DNA from: Nocardia farcinica
GTDB taxonomy: Bacteria > Actinomycetota > Actinomycetes > Mycobacteriales > Mycobacteriaceae
Length of the DNA: 64,000 nucleotides
Assembly: GCF_001182745.1 (NCBI RefSeq)
Contig: NZ_LN868938.1
Location: forward strand, 1,674,001-1,738,000
Direction of reading: 5' to 3'
Each line of letters starts with the position of its first letter. The stretch's first letter is position 1. The notes under the pieces are model-generated. The model did no database searches. It saw only the letters and a list, made by a program, of their open reading frames with translations, and had not been told where the DNA came from. This document shows positions 8,084 through 16,297 of the stretch, piece after piece. Both the position numbers and the translations under genes were made by a program.

Positions 8084-9721
8084 ATGGCGATGCCGCCGGG
8101 GACCGTGTTCGCCGGTTTCCGCATCGAGCGCACCCTCGGCTCGGGCGGGATGGGCACGGTGTATCTCGCCCGGCATCCCCGGCTGCCGCGCTCGGTGGCG
8201 CTGAAGGTGCTGGACGCGGCGGCGGGCGCCGACCCCGAGTTCCGCGCCCGGTTCGCCCGCGAGGCCGATATCGCGGTGCGGCTGGACCACCCGCACGTCG
8301 TGGAGATCTACGACCGCGGCGCCGAGGACGAGCGGCTCTGGATCTCCATGCGGTACGTCGCGGGCCCGGACGCGGCGCGGCTGATCCGGGAGCACGGGCG
8401 CCTACCCGCGCGGCGCGCGGTCGGCCTTGTCGCCCAGGCCGCCGCCGGATTGGACGCCGCCCACCGCCGCGGCCTGCTGCACCGCGACGTGAAGCCCGCC
8501 AATCTGCTGGTGGCCGCCGACGACGACGGCGGCGACCACGTCTTCGTCGCCGACTTCGGCATCGCCCGCAGCCGCGACGACGCCGTCCGCCTCACCGGCG
8601 CGGGCGCGCTGCCCGCCACCCTCGGCTATGTGGCCCCCGAGCAGATCGACGGGCGCGAGCCCGATCACCGCAGCGACCTCTACTCCCTCGGTGTCACCCT
8701 CTACCAGATGCTCACCGGCGCTTTGCCGTTCACCGGCACCACCCCCGCCGAACTCCTCCGCGCCCACCTGCTGGAACCACCACCCCCGGTGACCCGGCGC
8801 GCCCCGGACCTTCCGCGCGCCCTCGACGACGTCCTCGCCACCGCCCTGGCCAAGGATCCCGCCGAGCGTTATCCCGACTGCCGCGCCCTGGCGGTCGCCG
8901 CCGCGGCCGCGCTCGCCGACCACCCGCCCGGTCCGGAAGCTGCGGGGCCGGAACAGAACTCCGCCCGAGCAGACCGTCCGCACCAGCCCAGTCCGCACCG
9001 GGCGGGTCCGGCGCGGCACGCCCCGGCTGCCGCGCGCGCGACGGTCCGCCCGCTCCCGGACGGCAGCTCCGCTGCCGCGCCCGACAACCACCGGACCGCA
9101 CATCCTCCCGGTCGCCCCGCCGCCGTGTGGTGGGGTGCGGGGGTCGCGGTCGCCGGTGTCCTGGCGGTCGCCCTGGTGCTCGCGTTCGGCCGCACCGCCA
9201 CCACGGTCCCGGGCAGCGCCGTCGCCGGGCCCACGACGAGCCCACCGCCGGTCACCTCCGGCATCGCCACCACCACCGTCGCGACGAACCCCGCCTGGGG
9301 CCGCACCGGCGAACTCGCCGCCCTCCTCCCCGGCCTGATCCCCGACACCCCGGCCGCCACCGGCTACCAGGGCGCCCGCTGCACGCCGTTGGACGTGCTC
9401 GACAATGGCCGCGCCCCCGCGCTGGAATGCGTGCAGGACAACGGCATCCACTTCTACGCGTGGTCCTTCCGCCCGGGCGACCCACGCCGCGACGAGACCT
9501 TCCGCACGGCCGTCGCCGACGACACCACCCGCGAGGAAGTGTGGCAGCGCGATTCGGGGACCGGCCGGGTCCGCTGGACGCACTACGCCGGCGGTGACAC
9601 CGGCCTGCTCACGGTCACATTCGACGATCCCGCCCGCGCCTGGATCGTCCTCGACGTCTCCTGGGACCACCACACCGGCCGGGACCTCTACGACCACTGG
9701 TGGGCGACCGCACCGCTGTGA
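8084..9721 (+). CDS. Membrane serine/threonine protein kinase with C-terminal ectodomain (tandem copy 2)
   Basis: 545 aa; ATG behind GAAGGAGAG, 15 bp after copy 1, so one operon. Motifs: GSGGMGTVYLA, VALKVLD with the invariant Lys, HRDVKPANLL, DFGIARSRDD, TLGYVAPEQ. A long Pro/Ala-rich linker (about 290-350) precedes one membrane helix (VWWGAGVAVAGVLAVALVLA). The ectodomain shares AWG..., LLPGLIPDTPAATGYQGARC and the terminal DLYDHWWATAPL with copy 1 (DVYDRWWRSAPL). The pair arose by duplication and probably senses related signals. A perfect palindrome follows 95 bp downstream. Confidence 0.88.
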   Translation: MAMPPGTVFAGFRIERTLGSGGMGTVYLARHPRLPRSVALKVLDAAAGADPEFRARFAREADIAVRLDHPHVVEIYDRGAEDERLWISMRYVAGPDAARLIREHGRLPARRAVGLVAQAAAGLDAAHRRGLLHRDVKPANLLVAADDDGGDHVFVADFGIARSRDDAVRLTGAGALPATLGYVAPEQIDGREPDHRSDLYSLGVTLYQMLTGALPFTGTTPAELLRAHLLEPPPPVTRRAPDLPRALDDVLATALAKDPAERYPDCRALAVAAAAALADHPPGPEAAGPEQNSARADRPHQPSPHRAGPARHAPAAARATVRPLPDGSSAAAPDNHRTAHPPGRPAAVWWGAGVAVAGVLAVALVLAFGRTATTVPGSAVAGPTTSPPPVTSGIATTTVATNPAWGRTGELAALLPGLIPDTPAATGYQGARCTPLDVLDNGRAPALECVQDNGIHFYAWSFRPGDPRRDETFRTAVADDTTREEVWQRDSGTGRVRWTHYAGGDTGLLTVTFDDPARAWIVLDVSWDHHTGRDLYDHWWATAPL

Positions 9722-9815
9722 AAGCGCGGGGAGAACAGCGAACAACCACCAACATCGAGTCTCGGCACCGGAACACCTGCTGTCGGCACAGGCCGAAATC
9801 GCACGTCGCAGCGCA

Positions 9816-9838
9816 GGGGTGAACCGACGGTTCACCCC
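9816..9838. terminator. Perfect 23-bp palindrome between kinase 2 and the SDR gene
   Basis: GGGGTGAACCG, a single A, then CGGTTCACCCC: 11-bp arms with a one-base centre, followed by CTTT. It could terminate kinase transcription or act as an operator for the downstream dehydrogenase. The short centre fits a protein-binding dyad at least as well as an RNA hairpin. The rest of the 270-bp gap (9722-9991) shows nothing firm. Confidence 0.5.
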
Positions 9839-9991
9839 CTTTGAACAGCACACTTCCGAACAAGAGGGAGAACGCCGGTTTACTTCCTGGTGACGGCCTG
9901 GCTATCCTACGGACGCCGACAGCGCCGGTGTCGCGCGCGGCATGGGACGGATCCGGTCCAACGCGACCGGCGACGCAGAAGGGAATTCGAG

Positions 9992-10753
9992 ATGCAGATC
10001 GGCAACTCCGTCGCGGTGGTCACCGGCGGTGCCTCGGGCCTCGGCCTGGCCACGGTGAAGGAACTGCACCGCAACGGCGGCAAGGTGGTCATCATCGACC
10101 TGCCGTCCTCCGACGGCGAGAGCGTCGCCAAGGAACTCGGCGACGGAGTGGTCTTCGCCGCGGCCGACGTCACCAACGAGGAGCAGGTGAGCGCCGCCCT
10201 CGACGCCGCCCAGGAACTCGGCACGCTGCGCATCGCCGTCAACTGCGCCGGCATCGGCAACGCGATCAAGACCGTCGGCAAGAAGGGCGCGTTCCCGCTC
10301 GCCGACTTCACCAAGGTCGTCAACGTCAACCTGATCGGCACGTTCAACGTGATCCGCCTGGCCGCCGAGCGCATCGCCGCCACCGATCCGGAGGGCGAGG
10401 AGCGCGGCGTCATCATCAACACCGCATCCGTCGCCGCCTTCGACGGCCAGATCGGCCAGGCCGCCTACTCCGCCTCCAAGGGCGGCATCGTCGGCATGAC
10501 GCTGCCGATCGCGCGCGACCTGGCCGCGATCAAGATCCGGGTCGTCACCATCGCGCCCGGCCTGTTCCACACCCCGCTGTTCGCGACGCTGCCCGACGAG
10601 GCGATCGCCTCGCTCGGCGCGCAGGTCCCGCACCCGTCGCGGCTGGGCGATCCCGGCGAGTACGCGGCGCTGGCCCGGCACATCGTGGAGAACCCGATGC
10701 TCAACGGCGAGACGATCCGCCTCGACGGCGCGATCCGGATGGCGCCGCGCTAG
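9992..10753 (+). CDS. SDR family 3-hydroxyacyl-CoA / 17-beta-hydroxysteroid dehydrogenase, HSD10-like
   Basis: 253 aa from ATG 9992, preceded by GAAGGGAATTCGAG. The frame is open further upstream but without family similarity. Cofactor motif TGGASGLG (12-19), an Asp after beta-2 (IIDLPSS) favouring [11 protein letters not shown], catalytic Ser in [15 protein letters not shown] and YSASK. Length, the [17 protein letters not shown] core and the C-terminal [13 protein letters not shown] match type-2 3-hydroxyacyl-CoA dehydrogenases (HSD17B10 group), which oxidise short or branched 3-hydroxyacyl-CoAs and some hydroxysteroids. A lipid or steroid side-chain role would suit the window but is inference. 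Confidence 0.85.
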   Translation: MQIGNSVAVVTGGASGLGLATVKELHRNGGKVVIIDLPSSDGESVAKELGDGVVFAAADVTNEEQVSAALDAAQELGTLRIAVNCAGIGNAIKTVGKKGAFPLADFTKVVNVNLIGTFNVIRLAAERIAATDPEGEERGVIINTASVAAFDGQIGQAAYSASKGGIVGMTLPIARDLAAIKIRVVTIAPGLFHTPLFATLPDEAIASLGAQVPHPSRLGDPGEYAALARHIVENPMLNGETIRLDGAIRMAPR

Positions 10754-10758
10754 TCCCC

Positions 10759-10803
10759 GGGCCGATAAGTTCTGGGCCGATCAGTTCTGGGCAGAGGAGT
10801 TCG
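10759..10803. repeat. 15-bp tandem repeat, three units
   Basis: GGGCCGATAAGTTCT, GGGCCGATCAGTTCT and a diverged GGGCAGAGGAGTTCG follow one another. The array lies just after the SDR stop and covers the last codons and stop of the small leftward ORF. The 15-base period preserves reading frame, so copy-number change would shift where that ORF ends. Confidence 0.8.
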
Positions 10804-10933
10804 TCGGCCGCTGGGTGGTGCCGCTCGACATCACGTCGGCCCACCACCCGGCCAGCGGGCTCGGGTCGGGCCAGATCACGGGGTCGGTGTCCTGAGGCTC
10901 GCCGCTGCGCACGGGAGTGTTGTCCATCATCAC
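10781..10933 (-). CDS. Small hypothetical protein, 50 aa
   Basis: GTG start followed by two ATG codons (VMMDNTP), 7 bp after AAGGAA. It encodes a 50-aa polar peptide with a tryptophan-rich middle (DPVIWPDPSPLAGWWADVM) and a Ser/Thr/Asn-rich tail. No signal peptide or membrane helix. The longer open frame upstream lacks a ribosome site. The C-terminus lies inside a 15-bp tandem repeat. No homologue is recognised; reality as a gene rests on the ribosome site and non-random composition. Confidence 0.45.
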   Translation of the reverse strand: MMMDNTPVRSGEPQDTDPVIWPDPSPLAGWWADVMSSGTTQRPTNSSAQN

Positions 10934-11105
10934 GCTGCCATTCCTTGTGCGATACCTGTCGCGAGCGGCACCCGCTGCGGTCGGGCCGGACGGCTCGGCC
11001 GCAGCGGGAACCCTCACGTGATCTCGCCCCGGCACCATCGGCGGGGCCATACGCGGGGTGGGTACCACGGGGGCGCGGGGCCAAACCCGCCGGTTCGTTC
11101 CCCGC

Positions 11106-12437
11106 TCATCGGTGCGCGGGGATGCCCTCGCTCATGCCGAAGCTTGCCTCCTCGGGACTGACCAGGCCCAGCAGCGACAGCGGCCGCGGCGTGACGGCGT
11201 TGGTCAGGTAGGTGAGGGTGATCGCCCAGCGGTTGACCCCGCGCGGCACCGCATACGTGTGATAGGCGCGCGCGACCACCTTGGCGGGCAGTCCGGACAG
11301 TCGCACGCCGAGCGGATTCGCGACGGCGAAGCCGGGGCCGAGGTCGACCACCAACCCCATGTCCTTGTGCCGGTAGGGCGCCTCGCTGCCCGTGCCGAGA
11401 CTCGCCGCGACATTGCGGGCCAGCGCCTTGCCCTGCCTGCTCGCGTGCTGGGCGGTCGGTGGCGTGATCTTGCCCGGCGCGGTCAGGTCGGGCACCGCGG
11501 CGGCGTCGCCGCCGGCGAACACGTCCGGGTGGCCGGGGACCCGCAGGTATTCGTCGACCACCAGACGCCCCCGTTCCATCGGCAGCCCCAGCGTGGCCAG
11601 GATCGGCGCGCCGGTCACGCCGGTCACCCACGCGACGGTGTGGGTCGGCACCACCGTACCGTCGGTGAGCACCACGCGGTCGTCGTCGAGTTCGGCGAGC
11701 GTGGTCTGCAACCGGATGTCGATGCCGCGGCCGCGCAGCACCTCCAGCACCTTGTCGCCGAGGCGTTCGCCGACCTCGGGCATCACCCGCTCGGCGGTGT
11801 CGAGCAACAGGAACCGGATCTCCTCGCGGGCGAAGCCGCGGCGATCGGCGTAGGTGTCGGCGAGGGCCCGCAACTGGGCGACGAGTTCGGTGCCCGCGTA
11901 GGAGGCGCCGACCACCACGAACGTGCGGCGCGCCCGGCGCACCTCGGGGTCGTCCTCGTGGTCGGCCAGTTCGAGCTGGCGCAGCAGCTGCTCGCGCAGG
12001 TACAGCGCCTCGGCGACGGTCTTGAGCCCGCGGGCGTGCTCGGCCAGGCCGGGCACGTCGAACAGCCGGGTCACCGAGCCGGGTGTGAGCACCAGCCGGT
12101 CCCAGGACAGCTCGCGGGGTGCGTGGTGCGGGCTGGTGACGGTGATCGTCTTGTTCTCGAGGTCCACCGACTCCGCGGTCGCGACCACCAGCCGCACCCG
12201 GGGCAGCGAATCGGCCAACGAGATGACGACGAAGCGCGGATCGATCAGCCCGCCCGCCACGTCCGGCAAGAGCGGGGTGTACAGCATGTAGTCGTTGGGG
12301 GTGACGAGCACGATCTCCACATCGTCCTCGCCGGTCCAGGCCAGCGTGCGGCACAGGTGCTTGGCGCACGTGAACCCGGCGAATCCGCTGCCGACGATCA
12401 CCACTCGCCGCCGGCTCGCGGCCTGTGTCTGCGACAC
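11106..12437 (-). CDS. NAD(P)/FAD-dependent oxidoreductase, type II NADH dehydrogenase-like
   Basis: 443 aa from GTG 12437, 9 bp behind AAGGAGG; the 43 upstream codons in the open frame are not counted. FAD-binding VVIVGSGFAGFTCAK at about residues 11-25, a second Rossmann motif FVVVGASYAGTEL (about 170) for NADH, and the flavin-contacting FAGGDAAAVP (about 305). Overall layout is that of NDH-2, which passes electrons from NADH to the quinone pool at the inner membrane face. It lacks an obvious C-terminal hydrophobic anchor, so another quinone- or ferredoxin-type reductase is possible. Confidence 0.8.
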   Translation of the reverse strand: MSQTQAASRRRVVIVGSGFAGFTCAKHLCRTLAWTGEDDVEIVLVTPNDYMLYTPLLPDVAGGLIDPRFVVISLADSLPRVRLVVATAESVDLENKTITVTSPHHAPRELSWDRLVLTPGSVTRLFDVPGLAEHARGLKTVAEALYLREQLLRQLELADHEDDPEVRRARRTFVVVGASYAGTELVAQLRALADTYADRRGFAREEIRFLLLDTAERVMPEVGERLGDKVLEVLRGRGIDIRLQTTLAELDDDRVVLTDGTVVPTHTVAWVTGVTGAPILATLGLPMERGRLVVDEYLRVPGHPDVFAGGDAAAVPDLTAPGKITPPTAQHASRQGKALARNVAASLGTGSEAPYRHKDMGLVVDLGPGFAVANPLGVRLSGLPAKVVARAYHTYAVPRGVNRWAITLTYLTNAVTPRPLSLLGLVSPEEASFGMSEGIPAHR

Positions 12438-12700
12438 GATCGGCCACCTCCTTCGTTTCGGCTCTCCCCCGGCCATTCCCGGCCTGGTATTGCCGAAACG
12501 GGTTTTCGTCGGCCCCCCGAACGCGTGGTCAGCGCGGCCGAGCCGGACGGTGGCGGTCTCGCTCACCGCCGTGTTCGACGGGCTCGCGACCGGGCAGGCC
12601 GGCTTCGCGGTGTATCAGCGCGGCAACCTGCGCCGCACGCCCGAGCGGCCGACGACCGAACCGGAGGCGGAGGCGCACGCCGGATCGCGCACGCCCGGGA

Positions 12701-13309
12701 TCAGTGCGCGGCGGCCGGATCGGCGCGCAGTGCGGGCAGGAAGTATGTGCGCACCCAGCGCAGCACGGCCGCCGGGTCGTCGGGGTCGATGGTCTCCCCG
12801 GGCACGGTGCCGAGGCTGATGAGGACGCGGGCCAGCCATTCCGACACCTCGGCCAGGTCGTGGCCGGGGTGGATCTCGCCGCGGGCGGCGGCGGCTTCGA
12901 CGAACGGGCGCCAGAACGCGGCCAGGTCGGGCACCAGACCGGAGACACCGGCGCCCGCGCAGGCGGCGAACTCCTCCGGTTCGTCGGTGCGCAGCCGCAG
13001 CAGCAGGGCGCCGGGGTCGTCGTAGGCGCCGCGCCCGATCCGGACACCGGCGGCGATCTGTTCGGCGAAGGTGCCGATGCGCTCCAGCTCGGCGCCGGCG
13101 TCCTGCCAGAAGGTCTCGTTCAGGCGGACGATCGCCGCGCCGATCAACGCGGGTTTGTCGGGGAAATGGCGGTACAGCCAGGCGCGCGAGACGCCGGCCG
13201 CCTCCGCGACCTCGCTGACCGTGGTGGCGCGGATCCCCTTACTCGCCAGCAACTTTTCGGCGGCGTCGAGCAGCCGGTCCACCACCGAGACGGTCGGTGC
13301 CTCGCTCAC
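12701..13309 (-). CDS. TetR/AcrR family regulator of the adjacent monooxygenase cluster
   Basis: 202 aa from GTG 13309, just downstream of GCGAGG; the longer frame upstream runs through the divergent promoter and is rejected. HTH at residues 22-55: ATTVSEVAEAAGVSRAWLYRHFPDK. The ligand domain is of ordinary length. It is divergent from the flavin monooxygenase gene. The intergenic region holds a perfect inverted repeat (arms at 13404-13412 and 13421-13429) that is the likely operator. A diverged copy lies before the acyl-CoA ligase at 17.9 kb. It is therefore probably the local repressor of both ends of the 13.5-17.9 kb block. Confidence 0.8.
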   Translation of the reverse strand: MSEAPTVSVVDRLLDAAEKLLASKGIRATTVSEVAEAAGVSRAWLYRHFPDKPALIGAAIVRLNETFWQDAGAELERIGTFAEQIAAGVRIGRGAYDDPGALLLRLRTDEPEEFAACAGAGVSGLVPDLAAFWRPFVEAAAARGEIHPGHDLAEVSEWLARVLISLGTVPGETIDPDDPAAVLRWVRTYFLPALRADPAAAH

Positions 13310-13403
13310 GCGCCTCGCTTTCGCCTCGAGCCGCCACGGCAACGGCATCCGGTTTCGCGAAAACCCTAACAAAGGGTGGACAGATCTGAGAATGTGACTA
13401 CTT

Positions 13404-13429
13404 GTAGACAGAATCGTAAATCTGTCTAC
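13404..13429. promoter_or_regulatory. Probable TetR operator, perfect inverted repeat
   Basis: Arms GTAGACAGA and TCTGTCTAC are exact reverse complements separated by 8 bp. The element lies between the divergent TetR gene and the flavin monooxygenase gene, 46 bp before the latter. A 26-bp element matching 20 positions occurs at 17937-17962. Confidence 0.8.
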
Positions 13430-13475
13430 CCACCGCGTCCACCGACGCCGGGGCCCGGCGGAAAGGGATTCGACG

Positions 13476-14855
13476 ATGTATCTTCCGCGCACAGCGGTCA
13501 TCGGGGCGGGTATCAGCGGGTTGACGGCGGGCAAGATGCTCACCGACTACGGCGTGCCCTATGTCTGCTTCGAGTCCTCCGACCGGATCGGCGGCAACTG
13601 GGCCTTCGGCAATCCGAACGGCCACAGCAGCGCCTACCGTTCGCTGCACATCGATACCTCCAAGCACCAGTTGTCCTTCCGCGACTTCCCGATGCCCGCG
13701 GACTATCCGGACTTCCCGCACCACACCCAGATCAAGGCCTACCTCGACGACTACTGCGCGGCGTTCGGCCTGGCCGAGCACATCGAGTTCGGCAACGCCG
13801 TCGAACACGCCCGCAGGCTGCCCGGCGGTGGCTGGGAGCTCACCACCGGGCGCGGCGAGACCCGCCGCTTCGACCTGCTGGTCGTCGCCAACGGCCACCA
13901 CTGGGACCCGCGCTACCCGGACTTCCCCGGCGAGTTCGGCGGCACCGTGCTGCACGCGCACCACTACATCGACCCGTGGACGCCGCTGGACTTCACCGGC
14001 AAACGCATCCTGGTCGTCGGGCTGGGCAACAGCGCCGCCGACATCGCCGTGGAACTGTCCGCCAAGGCGCTGGGCAACACCCTCACCCTGTCCACCCGGT
14101 CCGGGGCGTGGATCGTGCCGAAGTACATCGCGGGCCGCCCGGCCGACAAGTACTACCGCACCAGCCCGTACCTGCCGCTGTCCTGGCAGCGCAAGATCGC
14201 GCAGTGGGGGCAGCCGCTCACCGCGGGCAGACCCGAGTCCTACGGGCTGCCCACCCCGAACCACAAGTTCTTCGAAGCACATCCGACGCAGTCGGTGGAG
14301 TTGCCGCTGCGCCTCGGCTCCGGCGACGTGGTCGCCAAACCCGATATCGCCCGGTTGGACGGGCACACGGTGCATTTCGTCGACGGCACCAGCGGCGAGT
14401 TCGACATCGTCGTCTACGCCACCGGGTACAACATCACCTTCCCGTTCTTCGACCCGGAGTTCATCAGCGCCCCCGACAACCGGATCGACCTCTACAAACG
14501 CATGTTCGCCCCCGGCGTCGAGGATCTGGTCTTCGCGGGTTTCGCCCAGGCCACGCCCACGCTGTTCCCGTTCGTGGAGGCGCAGGCCCGGCTGATCGGG
14601 GCCTACGCCGTCGGCCGCTACCGGCTGCCGTCCCCGGACCGGATGCGACGCGTGATCGCCGAGGACCAGCAGCGCTACACCGGGCACATGCTCGACCGTC
14701 CCCGGCACACCCAGCAGGTCGACTACTTCCTCTACGAACACGACCTGCGGGTGCGCGAACTCCCGGCCGGCGCCGACCGCGCCCGGCGCCAGGGTCCACC
14801 GCCCTGGGCGCGGGTGGCCGAGGACGACGCGGTGACCGCCGGCGGTGCCCGATGA
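13476..14855 (+). CDS. Flavin-containing monooxygenase (FMO / Baeyer-Villiger type)
   Basis: 459 aa. FAD-binding GAGISGLTAGK near the N-terminus, NADPH-binding GLGNSAADIA at about residue 184, the FMO signature region TVLHAHHYIDP just before it, and the C-terminal YATGYN motif. Such enzymes insert one oxygen atom from O2 into heteroatoms or ketones using NADPH. ATG follows GAAAGGGATTCGACG. Its stop overlaps the start of the hydrolase by 4 bp (ATGA). A ketone-to-ester step followed by hydrolysis is a natural reading of the pair, but the substrate is unknown. Confidence 0.85.
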   Translation: MYLPRTAVIGAGISGLTAGKMLTDYGVPYVCFESSDRIGGNWAFGNPNGHSSAYRSLHIDTSKHQLSFRDFPMPADYPDFPHHTQIKAYLDDYCAAFGLAEHIEFGNAVEHARRLPGGGWELTTGRGETRRFDLLVVANGHHWDPRYPDFPGEFGGTVLHAHHYIDPWTPLDFTGKRILVVGLGNSAADIAVELSAKALGNTLTLSTRSGAWIVPKYIAGRPADKYYRTSPYLPLSWQRKIAQWGQPLTAGRPESYGLPTPNHKFFEAHPTQSVELPLRLGSGDVVAKPDIARLDGHTVHFVDGTSGEFDIVVYATGYNITFPFFDPEFISAPDNRIDLYKRMFAPGVEDLVFAGFAQATPTLFPFVEAQARLIGAYAVGRYRLPSPDRMRRVIAEDQQRYTGHMLDRPRHTQQVDYFLYEHDLRVRELPAGADRARRQGPPPWARVAEDDAVTAGGAR

Positions 14856-15799
14856 GCACACGCACCGAGATGACTTTCGATTCGCACGGCACCACCTGCC
14901 ATGCCTGGTACTTCCACGGCGGCGACAGCCCCTTCGCGGGCGAGCGCGGCAGGCCGGTGGTGGTGATGGCGCACGGCTTCGGCGGCACGAAGGACTCCGG
15001 GCTCGAACCGTTCGCCCGCCGGCTCGCCGCCGCGGGGCTGGCCGTGTTCGCCTTCGACTATCGCGGCTTCGGCAGTTCGGAAGGGCAACCGCGGCAGCGG
15101 GTCTCGATGCGCGGGCAGGTCGAGGACTACCGTGCCGCGATCGCCGCGGCGGGGCGGGCCCCCGGCGCGGACCCCGCGCGGATCGTGCTGTGGGGCGTCT
15201 CGCAGTCGGGCGGGCACGCGCTCACCCTGGCCGCCGAGCGGGCCGACGTGTGCGCGGTGATCGCCCTGGTGCCGATGGTCAGCGGCCTGGCCGCGGGCAG
15301 GCACGCGTTCGCGCAGCGGGGCGCGGCGCCGATCGCCGCCGCCACGCTGGCCGGGTTGCGCAGCGCCGTGGCCACCCGGCTCGGCGCGGCCCCGACGATG
15401 ATGCCGCTGGTGGGCAGGCCGGGCGAGCGAGCCGCACTCACCGCTCCCGGCTACTACGAGAGCTATCGGGCGCTGGCCGGCCCGACCTGGCGCAACGAGG
15501 TCGACGCGGCGGTGGGCCTCGAGCTCGGCGGTTACCGCGCCGACCGGCACGCCGACCGCATCACCGCCCCGGTGCTGGTGCAGGTCGCCGACTTCGATCG
15601 CGCCGCACCGGCGCAGGCGGCGGCCAAGGCGGCCTTCGCCGCGCGCGCCGAGGTCAGGCACTACCCCTGCGACCACTTCGACGTGTTCGCCGGAAACCCG
15701 TGGTTCGATCCGGTGGTCGACCATCAATTGCGCTTTCTGACCAGGAAATTGGGCGCGGCCGGACAGCCCGCTCCGGCGACCGCGGAGCCGGCGGAATGA
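14852..15799 (+). CDS. Alpha/beta hydrolase
   Basis: 315 aa starting at the ATG that overlaps the monooxygenase stop. HGFGGTKDSGLEPFARRLA forms the oxyanion strand-helix, FDYRGFGSSEG follows, and the nucleophile Ser lies in WGVSQSGGHAL. The acid is likely in VQVADFDRAAP and the catalytic His in YPCDHFDVFAG. This is the cytoplasmic esterase/dienelactone-hydrolase-like group with no signal peptide. Its translational coupling to a monooxygenase suggests cleavage of that enzyme's ester product. Its stop overlaps the next start (ATGA). Confidence 0.85.
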   Translation: MSTRTEMTFDSHGTTCHAWYFHGGDSPFAGERGRPVVVMAHGFGGTKDSGLEPFARRLAAAGLAVFAFDYRGFGSSEGQPRQRVSMRGQVEDYRAAIAAAGRAPGADPARIVLWGVSQSGGHALTLAAERADVCAVIALVPMVSGLAAGRHAFAQRGAAPIAAATLAGLRSAVATRLGAAPTMMPLVGRPGERAALTAPGYYESYRALAGPTWRNEVDAAVGLELGGYRADRHADRITAPVLVQVADFDRAAPAQAAAKAAFAARAEVRHYPCDHFDVFAGNPWFDPVVDHQLRFLTRKLGAAGQPAPATAEPAE

Positions 15800-16282
15800 G
15801 CGACCACCACACCCCGGGCACGGCTCTCGTGATCGGCGGCGCATCCGGCATCGGGCTCGCCACCGCCCGCGCCTTCACCGCCGAGGGCTACCGCGTCGTC
15901 GCCGACATCGACGAAGACGCCGCCCGGAACTCGGCGCCACCGCGCTCGGCATGGACGTCACCGACGAAGAGTCCGTCGCCACGGGCATCGCGGGCATCGC
16001 GAGTCCGACCGCGGTGGTCGATCGCGCCGGACTGTCCATGCCCGGCCCGATCACCGAGCCGGCGCCGGCGCACTGGCAGACGACCGTCGACGTGTGCCTC
16101 ACCGGCAGCTTCCTGGTGATCAAGCATGCCGGACGGCACATCGCCGAGGGCGGCAGCATCACCTGCATCGCCTCGCTGAATGGCAGGCAGCCGGGCACCG
16201 GCATGGCGGCCTACTGCGCGGCCAAGGCGGGCGGGTGTTCCTCGCCTCCGCCAAGGCCCGGTGGATGACCGGCGGCGGGTGA
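15796..16282 (+). pseudogene. Short-chain dehydrogenase, frameshifted and internally deleted
   Basis: It begins coupled to the hydrolase with ALVIGGASGIGLATARAF, a normal SDR start. Near 15925 the frame breaks. GCC CGG AAC would read on as A-R-E-L-G-A-T-A-L-G-M-D-V-T-D with one extra G after CGG, so a single base is missing. The second frame carries DVCLTGSFLVIKHAG, SITCIASLNGR and AAYCAAKAG (catalytic Ser, Tyr, Lys). After the active-site helix it jumps into a third frame reading VFLASAKARWMTGGG, which matches an SDR C-terminus. Roughly 60-90 residues are gone between these. The gene cannot make an intact enzyme. Confidence 0.85.
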
Positions 16283-16297
16283 TCCCGGCCGCCGAAC

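Noticed and set aside
9841..11211. 456-aa rightward frame over the SDR gene
   Set aside because: The SDR in another frame contains all catalytic motifs; this frame is Arg-rich without any.
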